DNA of 64,000 bases from an uncultured Neptuniibacter sp. (GCF_947498015.1 NZ_CANMIR010000005.1:161551-225550), one strand, 5' to 3'; numbered from the stretch's first letter, positions 43,144 to 55,303 are shown. Notes: generated from the sequence alone by a model not told the origin. Numbers and translations: made by a program.

Positions 43144-43737
43144 ATGACAGGATCTGATCAGTTTTCACTTGCAGCGGTCGTGCTGGCCGGCGGCCAGGGG
43201 AGCCGGATGCTGGGTGAGGATAAGGGATTGGTCCTGTTTCGCCAGAAACCGATGGCGCACTGGATCCTGCAGAAACTGGCCCCTGTCGTTGACCAGCTGT
43301 TTATCAGTTGCAACCGTAATGAGTTGCGCTATCGCCAGTTTGGCTTCCCAACTTTAGCGGATCAGATACCCGGTTATCCCGGGCCCCTTGCCGGAGTTCA
43401 GGCTGCGATGCACTGTTGCGTCGGTAGCTACACACACTTGATGGTGATGCCCTGTGATACGCCTTTGATTGCGAGTGCAGCGCTTGAGATGCTCAGACAG
43501 AAGGCTGAAGAGAATCCTGCTTCGATAGTGATCTTGTCAGATGATAATCGCTCGCACTATCTGCACGCTGTTATTCCGGTCGCTTTCCATCAGGATCTTG
43601 AAGAGCGATTACGCTCTGGTCAGCGGGCGGTTTATCGATGGTATCGCCAATACCCCGTTATCGAGGTGGATGTGTCTGCATTAGGCCAGGGTCTCATGAA
43701 TATCAACACGCCACAGCAATTGGCTGTAGGAGCTTAG
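43144..43737 (+). CDS. mobA: Molybdenum cofactor guanylyltransferase MobA
   Basis: MobA adds GMP to Mo-molybdopterin to form the bis-MGD cofactor that NarG needs. The 197-residue protein has the nucleotidyltransferase loop VVLAGGQGSRMLGEDKGL, PLAGVQAAM and MVMPCDTPLI with the metal-binding Asp. ATG 43144 has GGGAG at 43131-43135. It is the last gene of the cofactor set. No terminator is visible before nfo. Confidence 0.94.
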   Translation: MTGSDQFSLAAVVLAGGQGSRMLGEDKGLVLFRQKPMAHWILQKLAPVVDQLFISCNRNELRYRQFGFPTLADQIPGYPGPLAGVQAAMHCCVGSYTHLMVMPCDTPLIASAALEMLRQKAEENPASIVILSDDNRSHYLHAVIPVAFHQDLEERLRSGQRAVYRWYRQYPVIEVDVSALGQGLMNINTPQQLAVGA

Positions 43738-43805
43738 GTAGCCTCTTTCCTTTATAAAACTGAGCTGTTATTTTCTTGATCTAATTAATTAACAGGTGAA
43801 GTAAA

Positions 43806-44678
43806 ATGAGTGCGCAGTTGCCCTATTATGTTGGCGCCCATGTCAGTGCCAGTGGAGGCGTGCAAAATGCTCCCCTCAATGCGAAGCAGATCGGGGCAAA
43901 CGCATTCGCGTTGTTCACTAAAAATCAGCGTCGCTGGGAAGCAAAACCTCTGGATGCGAAGACCATCGCATCATTTAAAAAAAATTGTGCTGCCCTGAAT
44001 CTGAAACCCGAACAGATTCTGCCGCATGACTCCTACCTGATTAATCTGGGTCATCCGGAAGAGGAAGCCTTGGAGAAGTCTAGGACTGCTTTTCTGGACG
44101 AGATGCAGCGTTGTGAGCAGTTGGGGCTGGTCTATCTCAATTTCCATCCTGGAAGTCACCTGCGTAAGATTTCAGAGGCTGAGTGCTTAGCTAAAATATC
44201 GGAGTCACTTAACTGGGCGATAGCGCAGACAGACTCCGTGGTTGCGGTGATTGAGAACACCGCAGGTCAGGGAAGTAATCTGGGGTTTAGCTTTGAACAG
44301 CTTGCCACGATTATTGCTGGGGTTGAGGATAAGCGCAGAGTGGGTGTCTGTCTCGATACCTGTCATATGTTTGCGGCGGGTTATGATATTCGTACGCCTG
44401 AGAGCTGCGCCGAGGTGTTTGAGCAGTTTGAACAGATCGTCGGCTTCCAATATCTGAAAGGGATGCATCTGAACGATTCAAAAGGTGGCTTAAACTCCCG
44501 GTTGGACCGACATCACAGTCTGGGGCAGGGGGAGATCGGACTTGAGGTGTTTAAATTCATCATGAAAGATGATCGTTTCCGTGGCATTCCCATGGTGCTG
44601 GAAACCATCGATGAAACGATCTGGGCTGATGAGATTCAACTGCTGCGTCAGTTTTCTCTGCAGGAGGCGTTGGCCTGA
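43806..44678 (+). CDS. nfo: Endonuclease IV
   Basis: Nfo is the zinc-dependent AP endonuclease of base excision repair. The 290 residues show [16 protein letters not shown] at the N-terminus, [36 protein letters not shown] and [16 protein letters not shown], the AP_endonuclease_2 motifs carrying the His/Asp/Glu zinc ligands. It lies between the Mo-cofactor genes and an EAL-GGDEF protein; it is not clearly part of either. Confidence 0.97.
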   Translation: MSAQLPYYVGAHVSASGGVQNAPLNAKQIGANAFALFTKNQRRWEAKPLDAKTIASFKKNCAALNLKPEQILPHDSYLINLGHPEEEALEKSRTAFLDEMQRCEQLGLVYLNFHPGSHLRKISEAECLAKISESLNWAIAQTDSVVAVIENTAGQGSNLGFSFEQLATIIAGVEDKRRVGVCLDTCHMFAAGYDIRTPESCAEVFEQFEQIVGFQYLKGMHLNDSKGGLNSRLDRHHSLGQGEIGLEVFKFIMKDDRFRGIPMVLETIDETIWADEIQLLRQFSLQEALA

Positions 44679-44761
44679 AACCTGAATAAACATGTTCACC
44701 CAAATGTAATACACAAAAGCTAGCCTTGTGGTTGTAATCACTCAATCTCACAGGTTAGCGT

Positions 44762-46564
44762 ATGTTGTCCCCGTCCATCGAAGTCGGTCGTGAAAACCGC
44801 CGAAAGCTGCTGCTTGAAATACTCGAGTCACAGTCACTCTATCCACACTTTCAACCGATTGTAGATATGCGTAAGGGTCAGGTGATAGGGCACGAGGCTT
44901 TGATTCGTGGGCCTGCCGGGAGCGCGATGGCTTCTCCTGGCGCACTGTTTCAGACAGCAATTGAGCATAACCTGCTGCATACCCTGGAATTACTATGTCG
45001 ACGCTGTTCCCTGGAGCGATTTGCCGCGCTTAAACCGGGGGGGAAACTGTTTCTTAATATCAGTGCTTCCCTGTTAGGTACGCCTGAGCATACGGAAGGC
45101 TTTACCGCCGAACTGCTTCAGGATTTGGGGATCTCAATCGATGACATCGTGATTGAACTCTCGGAGCAGCACCCTTTTGATCAGCATGGTCTCTCAAATG
45201 GTGCAGTGGAATACTATCGCAACATGGGTTTTCAGATCGCAGTGGATGATCTGGGCACGGGGTATTCTGGGCTGAAACTCTGGTCCGAACTGAAACCTGA
45301 ATATGTCAAAATCGATCGCCATTTTGTGTCTGACATCGATACCGATCCTGTTAAACGTGAGTTTGTACGCTCAATCTTCAACATCAGCAATGCTATGGGG
45401 TGTGAGGTGATTGCGGAGGGGATTGAACGGCAGGAAGAGGTGCGGGAGTTACTTGAGCTTGGAATCTTTATCGGACAGGGTTTCTATCTGGGCTATCCCA
45501 GTCCTGATCCCCAACCCTCCGCGGCAATACACTCATTTGATGGGGCTGAGCCTATCAATGTGTTGGAGACCAGCGAAACAGCCCTCTCTCTTCTGCGTCA
45601 GGCACCCTCGGTTTCACCCAATGATAGTGTGTTGGCGGTGAGTGAACTCTTTCGTGTGAACCCTGACATGGTTTCATTACCCGTCATACAGGAGGGCGCT
45701 CCGATCGGTGTGGTAAGAAAGTCAGATCTGTTAGAGCTGTTTTCGACCCAGTATGGCCGTGCACTCTATGAGAAAAAACCTGTAGTTAGGATTCTCTCAG
45801 ATGATGTATTGCTGGTCGAAAGTGATCTGAGTCTGGTGGAGGTCTCTCGTATGTTGACCGATCAGGAACAGAGTGCGCTGCAGCAGGAGCTGATTATCAC
45901 ACAGGAGGGCTGTTATCTCGGTATGGGCAATCTGCGGGATCTGCTCAGACGCCTGACTGAGCTTAAAATTCAAACGGCGCAATATGCTAATCCACTGACG
46001 CTGTTACCGGGTAATGTTCCGATTAACAATGAGGTGGATCGCTTGTTGAAGCAGGCAGCAGAGTTCCATGTAGCCTATTTTGATCTGAATAACTTCAAAC
46101 CATTCAATGATTGCTATGGCTATTCGAAGGGGGATCAGGTGATCCGTCTGCTGGGTGAGCTACTCACCCGACATGGGGGGCAGGGGAATAATTTTATCGG
46201 TCATATTGGCGGGGATGACTTTGTAGTTATCTTCCGGAGCCCCGATTGGAAGCTGATCTGTGAACGGATTCTGCGCGATTTTGATCATGAGGTGCGCTGC
46301 TTTTATGCGCCGAAAGATCTTCAGAGTGAAGGGATATGGTCAACTGATCGACAGGGTGGGCAGACGTTTTTCCCGATACTGGGTCTGGCGATCGGTGTTG
46401 TGCATCCGGATCCCTATCGTTGCAGTAGTTATCATGAGGTCGCGGAGCTTGCGGCAGTGGCAAAAAAAGAGGCGAAGAAAAGTCTTCAAAGTGCACTGTT
46501 TGTGTCACGACGGCGCTTAGTTGGAGTAGCAGAGGATCAGGAGGGGACTCAAATGCAGGCGTAG
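44762..46564 (+). CDS. EAL-CBS-GGDEF protein (GGDEF site altered)
   Basis: The 600-residue soluble protein has an EAL domain first (about 15-260; HEALIRGP, DDLGTGYSG, VKID, AEGIE, GQGFYLG), a CBS-pair region (about 270-410) and a C-terminal GGDEF-like domain (about 420-575). The GGDEF motif reads GGDDF, so cyclase activity is doubtful. The EAL domain retains its main acidic residues, so phosphodiesterase activity is plausible. The nfo gene is 83 bp upstream; a SulP gene is convergent. Confidence 0.9.
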   Translation: MLSPSIEVGRENRRKLLLEILESQSLYPHFQPIVDMRKGQVIGHEALIRGPAGSAMASPGALFQTAIEHNLLHTLELLCRRCSLERFAALKPGGKLFLNISASLLGTPEHTEGFTAELLQDLGISIDDIVIELSEQHPFDQHGLSNGAVEYYRNMGFQIAVDDLGTGYSGLKLWSELKPEYVKIDRHFVSDIDTDPVKREFVRSIFNISNAMGCEVIAEGIERQEEVRELLELGIFIGQGFYLGYPSPDPQPSAAIHSFDGAEPINVLETSETALSLLRQAPSVSPNDSVLAVSELFRVNPDMVSLPVIQEGAPIGVVRKSDLLELFSTQYGRALYEKKPVVRILSDDVLLVESDLSLVEVSRMLTDQEQSALQQELIITQEGCYLGMGNLRDLLRRLTELKIQTAQYANPLTLLPGNVPINNEVDRLLKQAAEFHVAYFDLNNFKPFNDCYGYSKGDQVIRLLGELLTRHGGQGNNFIGHIGGDDFVVIFRSPDWKLICERILRDFDHEVRCFYAPKDLQSEGIWSTDRQGGQTFFPILGLAIGVVHPDPYRCSSYHEVAELAAVAKKEAKKSLQSALFVSRRRLVGVAEDQEGTQMQA

Positions 46565-46577
46565 ATCAGACGCCTGC
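46555..46577. terminator. Perfect inverted repeat spanning two convergent stop codons
   Basis: GCAGGCGT and ACGCCTGC are exact 8-bp arms around the loop AGATCAG. The stops of the EAL gene (46562-46564) and of the SulP gene (46568-46566) lie in and beside the loop. There is no clear T run, so bidirectional termination is possible but not certain. Confidence 0.5.
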
Positions 46578-48287
46578 GAGTTCCTGCATCGCCTCATCGG
46601 TTGTAAAAAAGATCTTCCCGTTCCCCATCTGCTCAACAAATGGGGTACTGTTTAACTGATCCATAACGGGGCCTTTCACTTCAGAGAGGTGGAGGGTGAC
46701 CCCAACGTCACGAAGGTTGTGGATAAGCTGTTCCAGCGTTTCCAGAGCGCTGGCATCGATAAAGTTAACCGCTGTACAGATCAGGATAACCTGTCGGATC
46801 TCCGGCTTGTCTGCGCACTGTTTTAAAATGAACTCCTCCACAAATCGGGTATTAGCAAAATAGAGACTTTCATCGACTCGCAGGGCCAGTGTGCTCTGCT
46901 CTGTGATCACATCGTGACGGTTGATGTTACGAAAATGCTCAGTATCTTTAACGCGCCCGACCACCGCAATATGTGGTTGGCTGGATCGATAGATCAAAAG
47001 CACGATTGAGAGGGTGATGCCCGCCAAAATGCCCAACTCGACACCGGCAAAGAGCACCAGTATAAAGGTCGCCGCAAGGGTTAGGGCATCCGCTTTATTG
47101 AACCGCCAGCAGTTTTTAAATGCTTTCAGATCGACCAGAGGTAGCACTGCCATGATGATGATAGCCCCGAGTGCAGCCTTAGGCAGGTAATAGAACAGCG
47201 GTGTAAAAAATGCGACCGTAATCGCTACCAGTGTTGCGCTGATCAATGAGGCGATTGTGGTTTGAGCCCCTGCGCTATGGTTGACCATTGAGCGACCAAA
47301 ACCTCCCGCTACGGGATAGGTCCCGCTAAAGGCGGAGCCTAGATTGGCAAGCCCCAGTGCGACTAGCTCTTTGTTAGGATCAATACGCTCTTTGCGCTTA
47401 CTGGCTAGTGCCGTACCGACTGAGACACTCTCCAGAAAGCCGATCAGTGCAATCAACAGAGCAGGAACAAAGAGTTGCTGCCAGAGGTCCAGATCGATAT
47501 GGATCCCCTGGATTGTGGGCAGGCCCTGAGGAATCATACCGACCGTATCCACATGATACTGTTGTCCAAGGTTGAAGAACCAGACAGCCACTGACCCGAA
47601 TAGCACCGCAAACATTGGCCCTGCTTTGCAGATCGGTTGCACCAGCCACTCAGGCATTCCGGCTCTTTGTAGCTGGCAACATAATCTGTTTTTGCTGTAC
47701 CAGAGTAGGAAAAAAGCGGTCACTGCCAGAAGCAGGGTGGCGGTGTTGCTCTCTGTAATATGGGTGAAGATATCACTCAGGCTTTTATCTACGTGTGATG
47801 CTCTGGGAAGGTCGAGTCCAAGAAGATATTTGATCTGACTCACGGCGATAACAATAGCTGCAGCACTGGTAAATCCAGAGAGGACTGAGTGACTGATGAA
47901 ATTTACAATCGCCCCGAGTCGCAGGCTACGTAGTATCAGGAGTATCACCCCGACTAACAGAGACAGATTGATCGCAGCGTTGAGGTAGCTCTCACTGCCT
48001 TGTGCTGCAATCGAGCTGATACTGGAGCTGACCATCAGTGAAGCGATCGCCACAGGCCCGACCGCGAGGGTGCGGCTACTCCCAAAAAGCGAATAGATAA
48101 ACAGCGGGAGGATGCTTGCATAGAGACCATATTCAGGGGGTAATCCTGCCAGCAGGGCGTACGCCATCGCTTGCGGAATCAGCATGATCGCAACGATGAT
48201 GCCTGCCATCAGATCGCTGACAAAGGTTTCTCGCTGATAACCTTTGAGCCAGCCTAGCAGCGGTAAATGTTCAATCAGAAGGTGCAT
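46566..48287 (-). CDS. SulP-family anion transporter with STAS domain
   Basis: The 573-residue protein has about 12-14 membrane segments (to about residue 420) with the SulP signature (IPQAMAYALLAGLPPEYGLYAS, VGPVAIASL). A cytoplasmic STAS domain follows (about 440-560; LALRVDESLYFANTRFVEE, CTAVNFIDASALETLEQL with Ser/Asp near the phosphorylation site). SulP members carry sulfate, bicarbonate or other anions; substrate cannot be told from sequence alone. GTG 48293 two codons upstream is an alternative start. It is divergent from nudF. Confidence 0.9.
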   Translation of the reverse strand: MHLLIEHLPLLGWLKGYQRETFVSDLMAGIIVAIMLIPQAMAYALLAGLPPEYGLYASILPLFIYSLFGSSRTLAVGPVAIASLMVSSSISSIAAQGSESYLNAAINLSLLVGVILLILRSLRLGAIVNFISHSVLSGFTSAAAIVIAVSQIKYLLGLDLPRASHVDKSLSDIFTHITESNTATLLLAVTAFFLLWYSKNRLCCQLQRAGMPEWLVQPICKAGPMFAVLFGSVAVWFFNLGQQYHVDTVGMIPQGLPTIQGIHIDLDLWQQLFVPALLIALIGFLESVSVGTALASKRKERIDPNKELVALGLANLGSAFSGTYPVAGGFGRSMVNHSAGAQTTIASLISATLVAITVAFFTPLFYYLPKAALGAIIIMAVLPLVDLKAFKNCWRFNKADALTLAATFILVLFAGVELGILAGITLSIVLLIYRSSQPHIAVVGRVKDTEHFRNINRHDVITEQSTLALRVDESLYFANTRFVEEFILKQCADKPEIRQVILICTAVNFIDASALETLEQLIHNLRDVGVTLHLSEVKGPVMDQLNSTPFVEQMGNGKIFFTTDEAMQELAGV

Positions 48288-48428
48288 CGACACTCACTCA
48301 CTTGGTAATCTCTCTATATAAGAATAGGATCTAAATTTATATCAAGCAATTATATACGTTCTGCTGTTGCTGAAGCCAGTGATTGCTATAGTGAGTTTTT
48401 CGTCTAACGGTGATACGGATCAACAGCA

Positions 48429-49061
48429 ATGTCTGAACATTGGCAGCCGACCTACGGTCAAAAAGATTTCAGTGTCGATAAACAGGACACCCTGTACGAT
48501 GGTTTTTTTAAGATGCTTAAACTGCACCTGAACCACAAAACCTTTGCAGGCGAGCAGATCAAAATCCAGCGAGAGCTGTTCTGGCGCGATGATGCGGTTT
48601 GTGTCCTGCTCTATGATGCGCCAAGACATAGGGTGGTATTGGTAGAACAGTTCCGGGTGGGGGCCTGTGATAATCCGGAGGGTCCCTGGTTACTTGAGTT
48701 GGTAGCTGGGATTGTGGAGCCAGGCGAAGGGCCGGAGGATGTTGCCCGTCGTGAGTCGATCGAGGAAGCGGGAGCTGAACTGGGCGAGGTGGTTCATATT
48801 TCGCGTTTTATGCCCAGTACCGGAGGAACTCGCGAGTATATCGATCTCCTGTGTGCTCAGGTGGATTCCGACGGTGTAGAAGGGATTCATGGCTTAGCAG
48901 AAGAGGGTGAGGATATCCGGGTACACAGATTACCGGCTGAAGAGGCCTTCTCTCTGGTAAGAACGGGAAAAATAAATAACGCCCCTGCGATGATCGCGTT
49001 GCAGTGGTTACAGCTTAATCAAGCAGAACTCGATCAGCGTTGGATAGACAGGTCCGTCTGA
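48429..49061 (+). CDS. nudF: ADP-ribose pyrophosphatase NudF
   Basis: NudF hydrolyses ADP-ribose to AMP and ribose-5-phosphate. The 210-residue protein has the Nudix box in AGIVEPGEGPEDVARRES followed by IEEAGAEL, i.e. the REx2EE core, and the family N-terminal half with VLLYDAPRHRVVLVEQFRVG. It heads nudF-yqiB-cpdA-yqiA-parE, the same order as in E. coli. Confidence 0.94.
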   Translation: MSEHWQPTYGQKDFSVDKQDTLYDGFFKMLKLHLNHKTFAGEQIKIQRELFWRDDAVCVLLYDAPRHRVVLVEQFRVGACDNPEGPWLLELVAGIVEPGEGPEDVARRESIEEAGAELGEVVHISRFMPSTGGTREYIDLLCAQVDSDGVEGIHGLAEEGEDIRVHRLPAEEAFSLVRTGKINNAPAMIALQWLQLNQAELDQRWIDRSV

Positions 49062-49081
49062 TCGGGGAGAAAAACAGGTAG

Positions 49082-49528
49082 ATGATGAAACGTAAATATA
49101 TTCCAGATATCAGTCGGCAGATGGCGCAGTGCGAGGCAAATTACCTCCGCATCATGAAACTGTTGCCCGATCTGGATAGTTGTGACGAGCGTGAATTCCA
49201 GGTTAGCTGGCCGGAACATCAGGCTTATCTTCGTCTGAAAGTGGACGAGCGTTTCAAATACACATCGACGGTTGTGATTAGCCATAGTTATGAGAAAAGT
49301 TCCCCCTGGCTGGAAACGCCGGGGCTGGTGGTGCGTTTGTACCATGATGCGGCGATGGCTGAAGTGATCTGCATGCAGCGTCGTAAACAACTCTCAGGAG
49401 CTTACCCCTATCCGAACCGGCAGATGCATCTGCCTGATGAGAAAGTACAGCTCAATGAGTATCTCGGAGAGTGGCTAAGTGAGTGCCTTAACCACGGACA
49501 TACCATGGAGACGGTTTTTAGTGGCTGA
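49082..49528 (+). CDS. yqiB: DUF1249 protein YqiB
   Basis: The 148-residue protein has the DUF1249 features ISRQMAQCEANYLRIMKLLP, LKVDERFKYTSTVVIS and LVVRLYHDAAMAEV. It is conserved between nudF and cpdA in gammaproteobacteria but has no firm function. A second ATG lies one codon downstream. Its end overlaps the cpdA GTG start by 50 bp. Confidence 0.9.
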   Translation: MMKRKYIPDISRQMAQCEANYLRIMKLLPDLDSCDEREFQVSWPEHQAYLRLKVDERFKYTSTVVISHSYEKSSPWLETPGLVVRLYHDAAMAEVICMQRRKQLSGAYPYPNRQMHLPDEKVQLNEYLGEWLSECLNHGHTMETVFSG

Positions 49529-50288
49529 AGCCGATCTCCATCTGTTACAGGTGAGTGATATGCACCTGCAGGCATCACCTGAGAGTCTTCTACATGGAGT
49601 GAATGTAGAGCAGCGCTTCCTGCAAGTGCTGGAAAAGATCCGCCATGAGCAGGCTGATCTGTTGCTACTCACCGGTGATCTTTCGCACCATGCCCCCGAA
49701 GCTTATTCTCGTTTGTCCGAATACCTCGAACAACTCCCCTTTCCGAGTATCTGGATACCGGGAAATCATGACCTAAGTGGTGAGATGTACCGTTTTGCCG
49801 GTTGCGGATATGGTCAGAAAATGGTGGATAAGGGGCGTTGGCGTTTATTGATGTTGGACAGTACCGCTGACCCGGATGGGCACGGTGGTGGCGCGTTGTC
49901 GGAGCCTGAGCTTGAGTTTCTCCGTACTGAACTGGAGATGACGGATAAGGATCAGCATGTTCTCATTGTCTTGCATCATCATCCAGTGTCGGTGAACAGT
50001 GTCTGGCAGGACCGGATTATGCTCGCAAATGCTCCTCAGTTCTGGAGTGTTGTGGAACGTTATCCACAGGTCAAAGGGGTGGTTTTTGGTCATGTTCATC
50101 AGGCCTGGCAGATGCAGCGCGGTCAGGTCAGTCTATTTTCTGTGCCCGCTACAGCACGACAGTTCAAGGTCGGAACGGTTGAGTCTGAACGTGAGAGTGA
50201 TCCTCGGCTGGATCGGCCCGCATATGCCCGCTATTGTTTGTCCTCCTCGGGCCAGATTGAGCAGAGTCTGATCAGAGTATCCCCTTAA
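49479..50288 (+). CDS. cpdA: 3',5'-cyclic-AMP phosphodiesterase CpdA
   Basis: CpdA hydrolyses cAMP. The 269 residues hold the metallophosphoesterase motifs: LLQVSDMHL, LLTGDLSH, PGNHD, LHHHPV and FGHVHQ. The start is GTG 49479 with GGAGAG seven bases upstream, inside yqiB; a later start would remove no conserved motif before about residue 20, so it is not fully certain. yqiA follows. Confidence 0.94.
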   Translation: MSALTTDIPWRRFLVAEADLHLLQVSDMHLQASPESLLHGVNVEQRFLQVLEKIRHEQADLLLLTGDLSHHAPEAYSRLSEYLEQLPFPSIWIPGNHDLSGEMYRFAGCGYGQKMVDKGRWRLLMLDSTADPDGHGGGALSEPELEFLRTELEMTDKDQHVLIVLHHHPVSVNSVWQDRIMLANAPQFWSVVERYPQVKGVVFGHVHQAWQMQRGQVSLFSVPATARQFKVGTVESERESDPRLDRPAYARYCLSSSGQIEQSLIRVSP

Positions 50289-50348
50289 TCGGGCTGGCTA
50301 TTGCACCGGGAGTTTCCCTCCGGTAAGTTCTTTCCCCAGAGGAAAATG

Positions 50349-50960
50349 ATGAAATCACCACTATTTATCTATGTGCACGGATTTAATAGTTCGCCCCAAT
50401 CAATGAAGGCGCAACTGTTTCTGCGTTATATGCAAAGCCAGGGGTGTGGCGATCAGGTTGAAATTCCTGACCTGTCACATTGGCCTGCTGAGGCGATGGC
50501 GCAGCTTAAAAAGCTAGTTGAAATAAACGCGGATCGGCCGGTAATTCTGCTCGGAAGTTCACTGGGAGGGTATTACAGTACCTGGCTGACTGAACACTAT
50601 TCCAATGTTTCTACCGTATTAATTAATCCGTCTGTTCGACCGTTTGAATTATTGCCGCAATATCTTGGCCGCAATGAGAACTTATACAGTGGTGAATCTT
50701 ACATGTTAACCGAGACTCATCTGGAACAGTTGTTGGCACTTCACTGTGAGAAGGTTGCACGTCCTGAGGCTTATCTGTTGCTAACACAGACCGGGGATGA
50801 AACACTGGATTACCGGGAGGCGGTTGAGAAATTTTCCGAGTCTCCGCAATTTATACAGCCAGGGGGGAGTCATGGGTTCGAACAGTTTGAAACCTTGATC
50901 CCATCAATTCTGGCGTTTGCGCAGGGGCAGATTAAGTTGCCACCGGCAACACCGATTTAG
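50349..50960 (+). CDS. yqiA: YqiA/YcfP-family esterase-like hydrolase
   Basis: The 203-residue alpha/beta-hydrolase-like protein has FIYVHGFNSSPQSMKA (oxyanion His-Gly), the nucleophile elbow LLGSSLGGYYSTWL, and a C-terminal His in GGSHGFEQF. The E. coli homologue shows esterase activity; the natural substrate is unknown. AGAGG supports ATG 50349; ATG 50346 is three bases earlier. parE follows. Confidence 0.92.
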   Translation: MKSPLFIYVHGFNSSPQSMKAQLFLRYMQSQGCGDQVEIPDLSHWPAEAMAQLKKLVEINADRPVILLGSSLGGYYSTWLTEHYSNVSTVLINPSVRPFELLPQYLGRNENLYSGESYMLTETHLEQLLALHCEKVARPEAYLLLTQTGDETLDYREAVEKFSESPQFIQPGGSHGFEQFETLIPSILAFAQGQIKLPPATPI

Positions 50961-51005
50961 CAGGATTACTCCAAACACTCTTTTGTCACTCATAAGCTCT
51001 GATGA

Positions 51006-52922
<1,917 letters not shown>

Positions 52923-52976
52923 CCAGCTAAGCCCAGCTCCGAAACAGATCAATAGATTGAGTGGTATAACGGAAAT

Positions 52977-55262
52977 ATGACGGTACAAACCACCTTTGAA
53001 GACGGCAATGAAAGGCTGTCACTAAAAGATTTTACTGAAAAAGCGTACCTGGATTACTCCATGTACGTCATTCTTGACCGTGCGCTACCCCATGTGGGGG
53101 ACGGAATGAAGCCGGTTCAACGCCGTATTATCTATGCGATGTCTGAACTGGGATTAAAAGCGACGGCTAAGCACAAAAAATCAGCCCGTACAGTGGGTGA
53201 TGTACTGGGTAAGTTCCATCCTCATGGAGACTCTGCCTGCTATGAAGCGATGGTGCTGATGGCGCAGCCCTTCAGTTATCGCTACCCATTGGTTGATGGG
53301 CAGGGAAACTGGGGTTCACCCGATGATCCTAAGTCGTTTGCCGCGATGCGTTACACTGAGTCTCGTCTGGCGCCTTATGCTGAGGTGTTACTCGCTGAGA
53401 TCGCTCAGGGCACTGTTGACTGGGTTCCGAACTTTGACGGCACTATGCGGGAACCCTCTATCCTGCCGGCTCGTTTACCCAATGTGTTGTTGAACGGTAC
53501 CACCGGTATCGCGGTGGGGATGGCGACAGATATCCTGCCACACAATCTCCGGGAGGTGGCTCAGGCTTGTGTTCACCTGTTAGATAACCCCCGAGCTGAT
53601 CTGGATGAGCTGTGTGATATTGTTCCAGGTCCGGATATGCCGACGGATGCTGAGATTATTACCTCCCGTCGGGAGCTTAAAAAGATCTATGAAAGCGGTC
53701 GTGGCTCAGTTCGTATGCGTGCCGTCTATGTGAAAGAGCAGGGTGAAATCGTGATCACTGCGCTTCCGCATCAGGTTTCTGGCGCTAAAATTCTGGAGCA
53801 GATTGCGGCACAGATGCAGCAGAAGAAGTTGCCGATGGTGAGTGATCTGCGAGATGAATCGGATCATGAAAATCCTACGCGGCTGGTCATTATTCCGCGT
53901 TCTAACCGGGTGGATATCGAACAGCTGATGGCGCACCTGTTTGCCTCTACCGACCTTGAACGTACCTATCGCGTCAATATGAATATGATTGGCGTTGATG
54001 GTAAGCCACAGGTTAAAAATCTGCGCCAGATACTGGTTGAGTGGCTTGGCTGGCGAACCGGTGTTGTCCGTAAGCGCCTGCAGCATCGTTTAGAGAAAGT
54101 GCTGGATCGATTACACATCCTTGAAGGCTTGATGGTGGCCTACCTCAATATTGATGAGGTGATTGCTATTATCCGCCACGAGGAAGATCCAAAAGCGGAG
54201 CTGGTTAAGCGCTTTGGGCTGACGGAGGTTCAGGCAGACGCCATACTGGATCTGAAACTGCGCCATCTGGCAAAGCTGGAAGAGTTTAAGATCCAGTCGG
54301 AGCAGAACGAACTGGATGAAGAGCGTAAAAAACTGGAAGGGATTTTGGGCTCTGACGCGAAGATGCGTAAGCTGATTAAACAGGAGATCAAGGATGCCGC
54401 TGAAAAGTATGGAGATGAGCGACGCTCACCCATCGTTGAGCGTGAGGAAGCCCAGGCCTTTAGTGAGAAGGACCTGCTCTCCTCTGATCCTGTGACGGTA
54501 GTGATCTCCAAGCAGGGATGGATCCGTGCTGCGAAAGGGCACGATATCGATGCGGCCGGATTAAACTACAAATCCGGTGATGCCTTCAAGCTCGCCTGCA
54601 AAGGGCGCACGAATCAGCCGACAATCCTGCTGGATACGACCGGACGAAGTTTTACTCTGGATACACATAATCTGCCTTCTGCCCGTGGTCAGGGTGAACC
54701 TGTCACGGGGCGTATTACGTTGCCAAAGGGATCTACAATCGATGCTGCAGTGGCTGGCAAAGAGAGTGATCGGGTACTGATGGCGTCAGATGCTGGCTAT
54801 GGTTTTGTGACTAAACTGAGTGATCTGACCAGTAAAACGAAAAACGGCAAGGCAGCATTAACTCTGCCAAAAAATGCCCGTATCCTGCCTCCTCTACTGA
54901 TTCAGTCCATGGAAACCGACCTGCTGGCGGCGGTTACCAATGAGGGGCGCCTGTTGGTGTTCCCGGTGGCTGACCTGCCGGAGCTGGCACGGGGTAAAGG
55001 GAATAAAATCATCAATATTCCTTCAGCTAGGGCTGCTTCCCGAGATGAGCTGGTGATCGCTATTGCAACATTGAGTGCTAACGATACCTTGATGGTGCAT
55101 GCTGGGCGTCAGCATTTGAAATTGAAGCCGGCTGATATTGAGCACTATCGAGGGGAGCGCGGAAGGCGAGGGAATAAACTACCTCGCGGATATCAGCGAG
55201 TTGATGCTCTTGAGGTGAGTACTAAGCCGACTTCCGAAGAGGTAACGTCGATCGAGAGTTAA
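52977..55262 (+). CDS. parC: DNA topoisomerase IV subunit A
   Basis: ParC is the DNA-cutting subunit of topoisomerase IV. The 761 residues include [31 protein letters not shown] (quinolone-pocket helix), [15 protein letters not shown] with the active-site Tyr, and a C-terminal DNA-wrapping propeller domain (from about 500). At the quinolone positions the segment reads HGDSACYEA, the susceptible-type Ser and Glu. A terminator follows. Confidence 0.98.
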   Translation: MTVQTTFEDGNERLSLKDFTEKAYLDYSMYVILDRALPHVGDGMKPVQRRIIYAMSELGLKATAKHKKSARTVGDVLGKFHPHGDSACYEAMVLMAQPFSYRYPLVDGQGNWGSPDDPKSFAAMRYTESRLAPYAEVLLAEIAQGTVDWVPNFDGTMREPSILPARLPNVLLNGTTGIAVGMATDILPHNLREVAQACVHLLDNPRADLDELCDIVPGPDMPTDAEIITSRRELKKIYESGRGSVRMRAVYVKEQGEIVITALPHQVSGAKILEQIAAQMQQKKLPMVSDLRDESDHENPTRLVIIPRSNRVDIEQLMAHLFASTDLERTYRVNMNMIGVDGKPQVKNLRQILVEWLGWRTGVVRKRLQHRLEKVLDRLHILEGLMVAYLNIDEVIAIIRHEEDPKAELVKRFGLTEVQADAILDLKLRHLAKLEEFKIQSEQNELDEERKKLEGILGSDAKMRKLIKQEIKDAAEKYGDERRSPIVEREEAQAFSEKDLLSSDPVTVVISKQGWIRAAKGHDIDAAGLNYKSGDAFKLACKGRTNQPTILLDTTGRSFTLDTHNLPSARGQGEPVTGRITLPKGSTIDAAVAGKESDRVLMASDAGYGFVTKLSDLTSKTKNGKAALTLPKNARILPPLLIQSMETDLLAAVTNEGRLLVFPVADLPELARGKGNKIINIPSARAASRDELVIAIATLSANDTLMVHAGRQHLKLKPADIEHYRGERGRRGNKLPRGYQRVDALEVSTKPTSEEVTSIES

Positions 55263-55272
55263 TCGTTCTCAC

Positions 55273-55303
55273 AGGGGCTTTCGTTCCGGAGGCCCCTTTT
55301 TTT
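55273..55303 (+). terminator. Rho-independent terminator after parC
   Basis: AGGGGC / GCCCCT arms with a 13-base loop, then seven T. It ends the nudF-parC gene set. Confidence 0.9.
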
